A stretch of DNA of 64,000 nt from positions 1-64,000 of the forward strand of contig JACSRF010000180.1 in the NCBI GenBank assembly GCA_014879875.1, read 5' to 3'. The notes beneath the pieces are model-generated. The model made no database searches. It was not told the DNA's origin and saw nothing but the letters and a program-made list of their open reading frames with translations. This document shows, piece after piece, positions 1 through 7,822 of this stretch (positions are counted from its first letter, which is position 1; each line of letters starts with the position of its first letter). Source of the DNA: Anaerolinea sp. GTDB taxonomy: Bacteria > Chloroflexota > Anaerolineae > Promineifilales > Promineifilaceae. A program made the position numbers and the translations under genes.

Positions 1-8
1 TCATTTTA

Positions 9-1085
9 TCACATTATGTCGAGCTGAGCCACTTTTGGGGCCGCTTGACCTTTTTTCGGTAGAGTCAATGTTGTGTCGATATTTCCACTTGGAAAGCCAT
101 CAAGTCCATAATGAACCAGTATGTTGCGAAAATCCGATTGTCCCCCAAGCAATTTTAAATCTCCGTCTCGTAACAACTCTTTAAGGTATTTTTTTGAGCG
201 TTCAGTAAGCACATTTTTAGGATAAAAATAATTCTGTAATTTCTTCAAACTAGACGCTAAATGATACAGCGTTATGAATTTGATTTTGAAAAGTGTTGGC
301 GGCGACCCCGAAATAGTGTGTTTTAAGATATGCTGAAAGTAATTCACAGTAACAAGAAAATACACTAACGTAAAGTTCAGGTCTTCAGTACCTGTACCGT
401 TAAAAACTGATCGAAAAAACTTAAATGATTTTTCATCTCGATACCCAAGCAATTCATCATCTATTCTATAATCAAAGAATTTTATACTAGCATTCTCCAT
501 TTCCACCCCAAACAAATCGCTCAATTTTCCAATATAACTACCCATTTCCTTGCTGAGAAAAAACATTGATTTACCTAAAGTTTCTGAAATTTCCTTGCTA
601 TTTGTGGGTAAATCTCCTTCTTCATACCCAACATTGAGCAAACCTACATGGGTTGAACCAAATAAATGACCGTTATAACCGAATAGACCTAAATCTTTTT
701 GTAACATCCTTTTTAGTGGGGACAAAAATCCTTTGTGTTTATGAATGTGCCATTCAGTATTGAATTCACTAATCCAAGCTAAAAGTTCGAACATCCCATC
801 GATTCGTTTCTTTGAATCATCAAAAAACTTCACCCGCATACGCGAACTCTTTATCACATTTCCATATTTTGGTGACAGTGAGCCTGCAACACTTGGGAAT
901 GTTCTTTGAACATAATTGAATGTTTCTTCAACATACAAGGAAACGTAGGGAAACAACCCGAAAATCAAAACATTTGATGAACTGTAAGAACTTAATTGAA
1001 GGATAAGTTCACGATAGAATTCTGTATCCTCCTTAATTGATAACAATTCAATTTTTTGGGATTTAGTTAATGAAGGAGTATCCAT
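9..1085 (-). CDS. Hypothetical cassette protein, HEPN-like C-terminal motif
   Basis: I do not recognise the family of this 358-residue protein. It is rich in Lys, Phe and Ser, shows no signal peptide or clear membrane helix, and its DNA is visibly more AT-rich than the glycan genes to the right. Near the C-terminus (about residue 320) it has FRNILVHYGL, which fits the R-x4-H signature of HEPN ribonuclease domains; this is a short motif, so the link is tentative. The start is ATG at 1085, 27 bases beyond the attC-like site at 1112-1214, and it is read in the same direction as the gene before that site. That placement is what an integron gene cassette looks like. The ORF contains no ACGGCCGT, the palindrome abundant elsewhere in the window, which fits recent arrival. 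A role in defence or toxin biology is possible but only inferred. Confidence 0.6.
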   Translation of the reverse strand: MDTPSLTKSQKIELLSIKEDTEFYRELILQLSSYSSSNVLIFGLFPYVSLYVEETFNYVQRTFPSVAGSLSPKYGNVIKSSRMRVKFFDDSKKRIDGMFELLAWISEFNTEWHIHKHKGFLSPLKRMLQKDLGLFGYNGHLFGSTHVGLLNVGYEEGDLPTNSKEISETLGKSMFFLSKEMGSYIGKLSDLFGVEMENASIKFFDYRIDDELLGYRDEKSFKFFRSVFNGTGTEDLNFTLVYFLVTVNYFQHILKHTISGSPPTLFKIKFITLYHLASSLKKLQNYFYPKNVLTERSKKYLKELLRDGDLKLLGGQSDFRNILVHYGLDGFPSGNIDTTLTLPKKGQAAPKVAQLDIM

Positions 1086-1111
1086 AGATTACTCTAAAAT
1101 AGTTTTAAGCC

Positions 1112-1214
1112 GCCCAACGCCCGGCATCACCCGCCGTGCATTCAACCAAACAACCACGGCGTCTTGCGGATGAAGGCTGCGCTATTCGCGGTCGAGTGCA
1201 TGCCGTTGTTAAGT
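1112..1214 (-). other. attC-like integron recombination site 1
   Basis: Read on the minus strand this begins with ACTTAAC (fits RYYYAAC) and ends with GTTGGGC (fits GTTRRRY), 103 bases apart. The inner arms pair as CGGCATGCA against TGATGCCG, leaving one unpaired G in the left arm. An extra base in the left arm is the feature that sets attC polarity, and here it points the same way as the flanking genes. It lies between the stop of the 270-residue ORF and the start of the 358-residue ORF. No search was run; a covariance-model scan would settle it. Confidence 0.72.
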
Positions 1215-1243
1215 TGCGGCCAAGCCTAAAAGGAATTGCTGCG

Positions 1244-2056
1244 TTACCGCGATTCGTTCGAGGTGACACCAAGCATCCGATTAATGAGCCACTGTCCACC
1301 AGATGTCTGATCCAATGTAGAAAAAACCTTTTCGATAGAGTGATAAGTAATGCCCGCAGGACATTCCGCCGCAGACCTCGCGGGGCCAAAGAAATGAAGA
1401 ACTCGATTGTTCCGAGCAAATGACAGTAGCCTCGCAGCCTTTGTTCCAACGAGTCTCTCGGATACTGTCGTTTGGGCCAATAGCTCATGACCATCTGTGG
1501 TTAATCCTACGTGATCAATATCTTCAAAAGCCCTCCCACCGCTCCAAACGCATACGCATAAGCGGGTGGCAATCAGGTAATTTGTTACCAGCCACTCTAC
1601 ATCGAGATGATGAAGCGACCAAACATCGCGGGGCAAGGCGCTACCCTGCACCAACGCTGCAAGCCTACCCTTTGCCCGATTGCTACAACGTTGGACGGTA
1701 CACTGACGCGGAGCAAGATTGCCAAGAAAGCTTTCTGAAGAATCCACGATTTGAGCCTTGGCTAGCGGCAGGCACAGCAAACCTTTGACGCGCGTGAATT
1801 CCGCCCCAGCCTTAACATAACCAATAAGCCGATCAGATGGATTAAGTGTTGCTCCCTTGTAAGCGGCGATCACCGCAGCGCCATGCTGCCGCATCGTGTG
1901 AAACAAGGTTACGTCAGTGTAGCCGCGCCCGGTATATTCATTCGGATTTGGCCCTTTGCGCCCCCAGTCCAGCGCAATTAGCCGTCGGCGGAATAATTCA
2001 GCGACTTCTGCGGTATCGGCTAGGTTATGAGTAATCGTGACTTCGAGTAATTCCAT
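1244..2056 (-). CDS. Hypothetical cassette protein, weak nuclease-like core
   Basis: This 270-residue protein is not one I can name. It is flanked on both sides by attC-like sites in matching orientation, with the start 17 bases after one and the stop 30 bases before the other, so it is a good candidate for a complete integron gene cassette. Residues of note lie around 170-190, where EDIDHVG is followed by DGHELLAQTT; the spacing of acidic residues, hydrophobic strand and Q-x-T resembles the core of PD-(D/E)xK-fold nucleases, with Thr where Lys is usual. That reading is speculative. Several competing ORFs on the opposite strand (1136-1423, 1420-1788) look like shadows because the amino-acid composition of the minus-strand product is far more protein-like. 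No promoter was seen; cassette genes usually rely on upstream transcription. Confidence 0.6.
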   Translation of the reverse strand: MELLEVTITHNLADTAEVAELFRRRLIALDWGRKGPNPNEYTGRGYTDVTLFHTMRQHGAAVIAAYKGATLNPSDRLIGYVKAGAEFTRVKGLLCLPLAKAQIVDSSESFLGNLAPRQCTVQRCSNRAKGRLAALVQGSALPRDVWSLHHLDVEWLVTNYLIATRLCVCVWSGGRAFEDIDHVGLTTDGHELLAQTTVSERLVGTKAARLLSFARNNRVLHFFGPARSAAECPAGITYHSIEKVFSTLDQTSGGQWLINRMLGVTSNESR

Positions 2057-2072
2057 TTGCTTACGATATAGT

Positions 2073-2155
2073 GAGCAACGGCGCGGCGGATAAGCCGCGA
2101 GCCGCCCAGACCTGCGGTCTGGAAGCGGCTTGTCGGCTTCATCCGCTTGTTAGAC
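2073..2155 (-). other. attC-like integron recombination site 2
   Basis: On the minus strand the left box is GTCTAAC (fits RYYYAAC). The long arms GCGGATGAAGCCG and CGGCTTATCCGC pair except for one extrahelical G in the left arm, exactly the asymmetry expected of attC. A central hairpin CCAGACC/GGTCTGG lies between them. The right box reads GTTGCTC, matching the invariant GTT but not the RRRY part, which belongs to the next cassette after recombination. The gene that follows starts 17 bases later. Of the two sites this has the more convincing stem. Confidence 0.75.
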
Positions 2156-2516
2156 CGCCTCGATCACAGCGAGCAAGGCCTGACAAGTGGACGCAGTCCG
2201 CCGCTGCGGGGCTGGCAAGACACCAAACCCATGACTTCTCTGGCAAAGCCAGAAACCCTTATGCTACAAAGCAGCGGTCGGCGTGCAAGCTATTGTTGAG
2301 CGGGTCTTTCCTTGTCCTTTGATGTTATCAGAATGTACCTCAGCAGCGGCAGCCGTTTGACTAAGCAATCTTCCAACACCCCGTGACTTGGAAAAAACTA
2401 TAATGTTAGTGTGCTGCACGTGTCCCTACAAATCATCCTAGTAGTCCAACAATGTTGTTTTGACGGATGAATACGAGAGGAGATATGCGCCAAAACTTGT
2501 TTGATAGACTACTAGC
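2156..2516. other. Gene-free stretch in the cassette region
   Basis: About 360 bases with no ORF I would defend on either strand. Short ORFs listed here (2071-2322, 2438-2629) lack a ribosome-binding site and look random. I searched by eye for a third attC and found only isolated box matches (such as GTCCAAC near 2446) without a paired partner. It may be a degraded or non-coding cassette. Confidence 0.4.
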
Positions 2517-3608
2517 CTATGATCTAGTTTTGGGATCCACAATACGCCCACTGCCATGAGGAGGGGTGTCAATTTGTATAAAGGTCGATGGTAAATCGTA
2601 CAATGCAAGACCGGCCTGTAAAAATGCAATACTAGATTCAGATCCTTGGTTGTTATTCATACTATTACAGCCAAGCCCGTCATGACACCCGCCTGTCTCC
2701 GTGTCGTATAATGCAAGTTGCTCGCTGTTCTGTCCATGAAACCATTCCCATGCTAGATTTGCATAATTAAAGTATTCTTTTTTCTGAAAGATACGCCATG
2801 CTGTAGCACATACTTCAACTATTGTTGCCGCATCAATGGGTTGTTGATCATAACGTGCTTTTTGTGAGTTGCGATGAAACCACCCATTGCTTCCGATAGG
2901 AACAAGAACATTACCCTCAAAAACATGTGAAAGGAGAAAAGAAAGCGAACGTTCAGATGCTTCTAGTAACTGGCTATTACCAAGAAGTTGCCCAGCCAAC
3001 ATAAGTGACTGAGGCAAACGCCCATTATCATATGTAAGTTTATCCTCGAACCAATACCAATCAGTTTGTAATTCGCACTGAAGCTTTTCATATAAATTCT
3101 CAACAAGATATTTAAGAAGTCCGCGATTTCCTAGCGGATGATCTTGTTCTATAAGATTCACTAACCCTAATATTGTGTAAGCAAATCCACGCTGGTATTT
3201 CAAAGTCTCCGCTTGCGGAATTGCAAGACGTAGCATTTCTGTTGCTGCTCCAGCGGTAGCACGATGAATAGGATGAGTTGCAGCGTAGCCGAGTGCCCAA
3301 ACAGCACGTCCAAATGCGTCTTCACTTCCGCGTTCATCAAGCCAACGTCGATCGTAACTAAGTTCATTATGAAACCATCCGTCTGGTAGTTGTGACCACT
3401 GCAAAAAACTAAGGTATCTGTATGCAAGAATAGTAGCGTCCTCACGATCGACATTGTGATGGTAGTACTTAGATGCGACCAAGAGTGCCCGCGCATTATC
3501 ATCAAGGGTATAACCAAAGCACGGGTTGGGAACGCTATGGATTGCAAACTGTGAAATACCTGTATCATCAGTTAATCGGCGCAAATGCTTAAGAGAGGGT
3601 AATATCAA
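2517..3608 (-). CDS. Alpha/alpha-toroid glycan-associated protein (glycosyltransferase-linked domain)
   Basis: The 363-residue product starts almost directly with LKHLRRLTDDTGISQFA and, about 20 residues on, GYTLDDNARALLVA. This pair is typical of a helical (alpha/alpha)6 domain found fused to, or next to, glycosyltransferases in Bacteroidota and Cyanobacteria and often annotated simply as glycosyltransferase. Repeated aromatic-rich helical hairpins (DGWFHNELSYDRRW, DWYWFEDKLTYDNGRLP) fit a toroid that holds a glycan. No glycosyltransferase domain precedes it here: only 100 bases separate it from the CHAT gene upstream, so it is either a stand-alone form or the detached C-terminal half of a larger enzyme. 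The last 15 residues look unrelated to the domain. Like its neighbours in the first 5 kb it contains no ACGGCCGT. Catalytic activity cannot be judged. Confidence 0.65.
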   Translation of the reverse strand: MILPSLKHLRRLTDDTGISQFAIHSVPNPCFGYTLDDNARALLVASKYYHHNVDREDATILAYRYLSFLQWSQLPDGWFHNELSYDRRWLDERGSEDAFGRAVWALGYAATHPIHRATAGAATEMLRLAIPQAETLKYQRGFAYTILGLVNLIEQDHPLGNRGLLKYLVENLYEKLQCELQTDWYWFEDKLTYDNGRLPQSLMLAGQLLGNSQLLEASERSLSFLLSHVFEGNVLVPIGSNGWFHRNSQKARYDQQPIDAATIVEVCATAWRIFQKKEYFNYANLAWEWFHGQNSEQLALYDTETGGCHDGLGCNSMNNNQGSESSIAFLQAGLALYDLPSTFIQIDTPPHGSGRIVDPKTRS

Positions 3609-3708
3609 TTCAGAGTCCCCTTCAGGCTATAAGTACCCAAGCAATTGTTTTTTGGTGTTCCTACACGAGGACAATACCTGATTACTTTTGCTCAGGTACT
3701 TATATGTG

Positions 3709-5004
3709 CTATTTTCTAAAATTCGCGCTTATTCGGGGGAAATATTTATCGAATAAGCTAGTAAAAATATTAATCTGGTCAATCAGCACTTCTTTATCAC
3801 GAATTGCATCTTGTTCATCATAATCTGTGGATTGATTTCTAAGGTTATTGATATGAAAGTCGTTTATTACATACAATTTCTGGTAAATGGTATTTAACCG
3901 GTCCATTAAAGGATGTGGTATATCAACTTCATTTTGATTTTTTCGAAAGATGTCCCAAGCATCAGTCCGCAGATAATTTAAGGTGGTGTATATATCTTCT
4001 AACCAGATTTTGTTAGTCTCCGCCTCGAAACGAAGCGCATATAGCAAATAATTGCTTTCATTTTCTTCTTCATCGTAATCTAATGAATCAAGAATAACTT
4101 GAAGCTTTGTGTCAAAAATATCTATAAGTTCTTGGAGCATCTCAGCAAGCTCATACTTATGAGTCTGAGCTACATCAGACTTATATTCGGGATCATGATT
4201 GCGACATTTTAACACATGACTATTAAGTTGATGTAGCCGATTGTACGACCTGATTACCTTATCAAAAATAACAAAAGGGAGATAGGCAATATTGCCACTT
4301 TTAACAAACTCAACATATCGAATGTCGCTTAGAAACCCCATTTTTGCAATAGGTTCATCGAGGATGTGCAGATTAGTTGCAATTTCAATTCGTAATGATT
4401 TAGCATAAGCAAACAGCTTTTCTTGATTAACGATTGGTTGGGCTGATTTTTTAGACTTTAGCGTAGGGGTCAAGTACTCCAGCATATTTGACCATTGGAT
4501 AGCATTGCAAGCAAGTTTGTACGCAAATTCAATTGACTTCCCTGCACCCAAAGCGTCATAGAAAGCAACGGAAAACTCAATGGCTGCGGTATCTCCTATG
4601 GCTTTCTTCATTCCTATCACGTAGGGTATATGTTCTGCCACTGCTTCAGCCTGAACTTCCGAATAGCAGGCGTTTAGAATCACACATTCTAGTTTATCGG
4701 CAAACAACTCGAAGAACTCCGCCAGCGTATCAGCATTTACAAGTTTTGCCTGCCCTGTTTCATCTTCAAATGCTATGCCCTCTTCACCAGAACCATGCCC
4801 ACAAAAGTGAACAATATTCGGCTTGAAATCCAACATGGCTCTGCGGACATCTACAGGGCGGGCTGCCCACTTCTGTTTCAGTATGAAATCATCACGTCTT
4901 TGCGCTCTCTCTAAACCGTTATCAATTTCTCGAACTTCTTGATCGAGACGAAGTAAGGGCGTATTTTTGGGATTTGCAGCTAAAACCAAAATTGTTTTAG
5001 TCAT
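3709..5004 (-). CDS. CHAT-domain (caspase-like) protease with unknown helical C-terminal domain
   Basis: Residues 1-175 form a CHAT domain: an N-terminal ILVLAANPKNTPLLRLDQEV strand-helix typical of bacterial CHAT proteins, the catalytic His in IVHFCGHGS (about residue 88) and the catalytic Cys in VILNACYSE (about residue 131). CHAT proteases are caspase relatives that serve as effectors in several defence and cell-death systems, including type III-E CRISPR and various paired-gene systems. Residues ~200-431 are an acidic, helix-rich region (HKYELAEMLQELIDIF, LDSLDYDEEENE) that I do not recognise and which may sense or bind a partner. No obvious partner sits beside it. The start is ATG at 5004; a purine-rich GGAGAGAAATTGC precedes it. 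It belongs to the motif-free island at the left edge and is followed by 100 bases without a gene. Confidence 0.82.
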   Translation of the reverse strand: MTKTILVLAANPKNTPLLRLDQEVREIDNGLERAQRRDDFILKQKWAARPVDVRRAMLDFKPNIVHFCGHGSGEEGIAFEDETGQAKLVNADTLAEFFELFADKLECVILNACYSEVQAEAVAEHIPYVIGMKKAIGDTAAIEFSVAFYDALGAGKSIEFAYKLACNAIQWSNMLEYLTPTLKSKKSAQPIVNQEKLFAYAKSLRIEIATNLHILDEPIAKMGFLSDIRYVEFVKSGNIAYLPFVIFDKVIRSYNRLHQLNSHVLKCRNHDPEYKSDVAQTHKYELAEMLQELIDIFDTKLQVILDSLDYDEEENESNYLLYALRFEAETNKIWLEDIYTTLNYLRTDAWDIFRKNQNEVDIPHPLMDRLNTIYQKLYVINDFHINNLRNQSTDYDEQDAIRDKEVLIDQINIFTSLFDKYFPRISANFRK

Positions 5005-5429
5005 GCAATTTCTCTCCGTTTGTTGATCTAAACTATGAGGTGTTGGAAGCCGCCCAAAGGAAGGACGAGCTGCGAAGAAATATGGGTTTCACGCCCCACT
5101 TTAGCCATTTTTTCGACAGCTTCATCCGTAGCTGGGCCGCAAAATGGTCGGTTTTTAGGGTTTGCGCCCCACTTCGGCAACGTTTGCGGCCTAACTATTT
5201 AGTTAGGCTACCACCAACGGCCTAAACACCCATTTTAGGAATGATAGCTTGTACACTACTATAGCACCCCCCAACGGCCGTGTCACCTGTCAAATGTCAT
5301 ACGCAAGCGCCATCGCCTACACCACCCGGCCGAGCCGCTCCCCCGCCATAATCTGACTGTCAATGCCAGAGAACGGCCGTCTAGGAACCGCGTTCCTTCC
5401 GAGGAACGCGGTTCCTACTCTATCTCCAC
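5005..5429. other. Intergenic boundary region with repeats
   Basis: This 425-base gap separates the accessory island from the panB region. It contains a near-repeat, GGGTTTCACGCCCCACTT at 5084 and GGGTTTGCGCCCCACTT at 5158, a 9-bp perfect inverted repeat GCCTAACTA/TAGTTAGGC at 5189-5208 whose halves match attC outer boxes, the first two ACGGCCGT copies of the window (5274 and 5373) and a strong hairpin at 5382-5417. On the minus strand TTTGGGCGGCTT near 5050 resembles the right end of attC site 1 (GTTGGGCGGCTT). A decayed attC is therefore possible but I could not pair its inner arms. No gene is supported. Confidence 0.5.
5382..5417. terminator. 16-bp perfect hairpin after the gene at 5430
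   Basis: TAGGAACCGCGTTCCT and AGGAACGCGGTTCCTA are perfect complements around a 4-base loop. The hairpin begins 13 bases past the stop of the minus-strand gene at 5430, the right place for a transcription terminator or RNA-stabilising stem. There is no T-run on the minus-strand side, so it is not a textbook intrinsic terminator. A similar hairpin core (GAACGGCGT/ACGCCGTTC) occurs at 31971-31999. Confidence 0.5.
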
Positions 5430-6695
5430 TCAATGATGCAGCGCCCGCGCGGCCACAAAGGAAAGCCCCTTTTCTGTGAGCGCCCAGGCCGTGGCATTGG
5501 TCGCGTCTACTTTGTCCTGGAAGTTCTGCGCCAGGTGGTCCCAGTCACCGGCGGCAATCACCTCGCTCTTGTCGCGGAAATAGTCGAGGATGTCCGAGGG
5601 ATGCGGCCGTTGTTCATCAAGTTCTGGGTCGCCCCCTTCATGCTTGGCGGAGATATTCGCCACGTGATCGGCCAGCTGCACCAACTCGTCGCGCCGGTTA
5701 TACGGCTGGCGCACAATACTCTTAAACGTCTCCGTGATGTGATGCTCAAAGCGCACGACATCCTCAAAGCCCAACGCCTGGCGGAACTGCGCCGTGATCT
5801 CCATGCTCTCGTTGTTCACCGAATTGCTCCAGTTAAAGCCAATCAGCGGCGACGTGCCATCATCACGCGAAAACAGCTTGGCCCCCAGCAGCGTCCACAG
5901 CGCCGCATACGGGTTATCGTTGCCCATAAACACGGAGATCTTAAACTCAACGTCCACCCCCAGGCGGTGCAGCAAATACCCCAACAAGACCGTGCCTGGG
6001 TTGACATTGAGGACTTGCTGCACGCCGTAATGGGTGTAGTAATACAAAAATTCATCCAGCCATTTCAGCGCGTGCGTGTTCGGCTGGCCGACGCCGCCAA
6101 AATAGCCGGTAATCGTCGCCGGGCCGCCCAGGTGGATGTTAGAACCGTCCGTCCCTTTGGTGTCCAACGTCTCCACGTAGCTGGCGCCGATGATTTGCAT
6201 CGCCGCGGCCACGGCCACCAGGTCGCCATCCGCTTCCTGCTCTTTCATTTTGCGCACACGGATAAAACGGCCGGGCAGCAAAGTGCGGTTCTCAATGGCG
6301 CGGCGCACGGCCGTTATCAGCCAGGGGAAATATTGCAGCGAACTCACTTCCAGGGTCACGGCAAAATCATCGGCAAAGGTCATGGCGTCGGCGCGGTCGC
6401 CCAACACACGCCGCCGATAATCCGCCTCGCTGATGAACAGGCGGTCGTCCCTGGCTTGCATGAGCCATTGTAAATCGGGCAGATATTGGGGGCAGACGGT
6501 TTCAACTTGTTGTAACAATGTATCAAGCTGGCGCGCCGCCTGCGCCTTTTCGTTAATCTCTTCCGGCGTGCCATATTTAGCGACGACGGCCAAAAAATCA
6601 TCCACCACGCGCATGTCGGGGTGCAGCAGCAGCGCGTTGATGGCGTCTAAACGGTCGTTGGGGATCTTCAAGCGTTCACGCAGGTCAGTGGTCAT
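5430..6695 (-). CDS. Conserved protein of unknown function downstream of panB
   Basis: A soluble 421-residue protein with no signal peptide or membrane helix that I cannot assign. Long, highly ordered stretches such as TLDTKGTDGSNIHLGG (about 180), NVNPGTVLLGYLLHRLGVDV (about 245) and FMGNDNPYAALWTLLGAKLF (about 270) look like conserved enzyme segments, with many Asn, Asp and Gly residues in loops, and suggest an alpha/beta metabolic enzyme. It is 58 bases downstream of panB on the same strand and is probably co-transcribed with it, so a role in one-carbon or coenzyme metabolism is conceivable but unproven. The ATG at 6695 is preceded by GGAG at a good distance. An antisense ORF of 346 codons covers most of it and is a shadow. 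Several ACGGCCGT copies lie within the gene. Confidence 0.7.
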   Translation of the reverse strand: MTTDLRERLKIPNDRLDAINALLLHPDMRVVDDFLAVVAKYGTPEEINEKAQAARQLDTLLQQVETVCPQYLPDLQWLMQARDDRLFISEADYRRRVLGDRADAMTFADDFAVTLEVSSLQYFPWLITAVRRAIENRTLLPGRFIRVRKMKEQEADGDLVAVAAAMQIIGASYVETLDTKGTDGSNIHLGGPATITGYFGGVGQPNTHALKWLDEFLYYYTHYGVQQVLNVNPGTVLLGYLLHRLGVDVEFKISVFMGNDNPYAALWTLLGAKLFSRDDGTSPLIGFNWSNSVNNESMEITAQFRQALGFEDVVRFEHHITETFKSIVRQPYNRRDELVQLADHVANISAKHEGGDPELDEQRPHPSDILDYFRDKSEVIAAGDWDHLAQNFQDKVDATNATAWALTEKGLSFVAARALHH

Positions 6696-6753
6696 GGGAA
6701 ATGCTCCTTCGAAGATGTGGGCGAACTGGAAAGTTCGCCCTACAGATGTGGGT

Positions 6754-7608
6754 TTACCCTAACAACTTCAACAATTCAGCGTATTCTTCTTCTTTCATGC
6801 CAAAGTAGTTTTTCGGTTCGGGGAATTGCTTGCCCTGCACTTCGGCCACGTACTGCTGCAAACCGTTGAGAATGACTTCACCGGCGTTGCCATAGACCTT
6901 GGCCATGCGCGGGGTGAATTTGGGGTAGAGGCCAAACAGGTCATGGTAAATGAGCAGCTGCCCATGCGCATCCGGGCCGGAGCCGAGGCTCATGATGATG
7001 CAGTTTTCGGCGCGGTCGGTGATGATCTGGCACACGCGGTCGGGCACGAGTTCGAGCAGCACGCCAACGGCCCCCGCCTCCTCCAGGATTTTGGCGTCTT
7101 CGATGATCTTTTGCGCTTGCAAGGCAGACTTGCCTTGCAGCCGAAAGCCGCCGAGGGCGCTGGCGCTTTGCGGGGTCAATCCCAGGTGCCCAAAAGCAGG
7201 AATGCCGGCCGCGGAGATAGCGGCGATGCGTTCAGCCATTTCGCGCCCCCCTTCCAACTTGATGGCGTCACACCCCGCTTCGGCCATAAAGCGACCGGCA
7301 TTGAGCACGGCCGTTTCATTGCTCGGTTGGTAGCTCATGTACGGCATATCGCCAATCAAGAACACGTGCGGCGCGCCCCGACGCACGGCCTGGGTGTGGC
7401 GAATCATGTCATTCATCGTCACCGGCAGCGTGCTGTCATAGCCAAGCATCGTCATGCCCAGGCTGTCGCCTACCAGGATCATATCAATACCCGCCTGCTC
7501 CTGGAAGTAGGCGGTGGGATAGTCATAGCAGGTCAGCCAGGTGATGGGATCCCCTTTGGCTACTTTGTCAAAGAGAACGGGTAAGGTAACTTTCTTGCGC
7601 TCAGACAT
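6754..7608 (-). CDS. panB: 3-methyl-2-oxobutanoate hydroxymethyltransferase
   Basis: PanB transfers a hydroxymethyl group from 5,10-methylene-tetrahydrofolate to 2-oxoisovalerate, giving ketopantoate, the first committed step to pantothenate and CoA. Family marks are clear: TCYDYPTAYFQEQAGIDMILVGDS near the N-terminus (Mg-binding Asp in VGDSLG), the second metal and substrate region with IGDMPYMSYQ, IKLEGG, then GIPAFGHLGLTPQS and the C-terminal LLELVPD. Length (284 residues) is normal. The ORF track begins at 7659, but ATG at 7608 has AGGAG eight bases upstream and starts at MSERKK, so I choose it. Cytosolic. No panC or panD is next to it. The downstream partner is the unknown gene at 5430. 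It is divergent from the radical SAM gene at 7823, with a 214-base gap that must hold both promoters. Confidence 0.95.
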   Translation of the reverse strand: MSERKKVTLPVLFDKVAKGDPITWLTCYDYPTAYFQEQAGIDMILVGDSLGMTMLGYDSTLPVTMNDMIRHTQAVRRGAPHVFLIGDMPYMSYQPSNETAVLNAGRFMAEAGCDAIKLEGGREMAERIAAISAAGIPAFGHLGLTPQSASALGGFRLQGKSALQAQKIIEDAKILEEAGAVGVLLELVPDRVCQIITDRAENCIIMSLGSGPDAHGQLLIYHDLFGLYPKFTPRMAKVYGNAGEVILNGLQQYVAEVQGKQFPEPKNYFGMKEEEYAELLKLLG

Positions 7609-7822
7609 TGGTTCAGCTCCTTGAGTGTAGGATAAAAAAGTGGGAAAAAGCTTTGTCAAAGAAACGATCTTTAACGCTATTAATAGCTTACGCCATCACC
7701 GGATAGAATACAAGATCGGAGTCTGGCGAAAATGAGTAACCGCAGGCCGTTTGCCCTTGTCTGCTGCTGGACGGCTGCTGTTCCCTTGCCTTTTCATGCC
7801 GGGTATTATATAACTCGCGCCC

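Noticed and set aside
1105-1494. 129-codon minus-strand ORF across attC site 1
   Set aside because: Runs through the attC stem and overlaps the better ORF at 1244-2056 in another frame; composition is atypical.
2446-2516. Third attC site after the gene at 2517
   Set aside because: Only isolated box matches (GTCCAAC); no partner box or complementary inner arms found.
5433-6473. 346-codon plus-strand ORF
   Set aside because: Antisense shadow of the well-supported gene at 5430-6695; low-complexity His/Arg/Val-rich product.
6826-7584. 252-codon plus-strand ORF
   Set aside because: Antisense shadow of panB.
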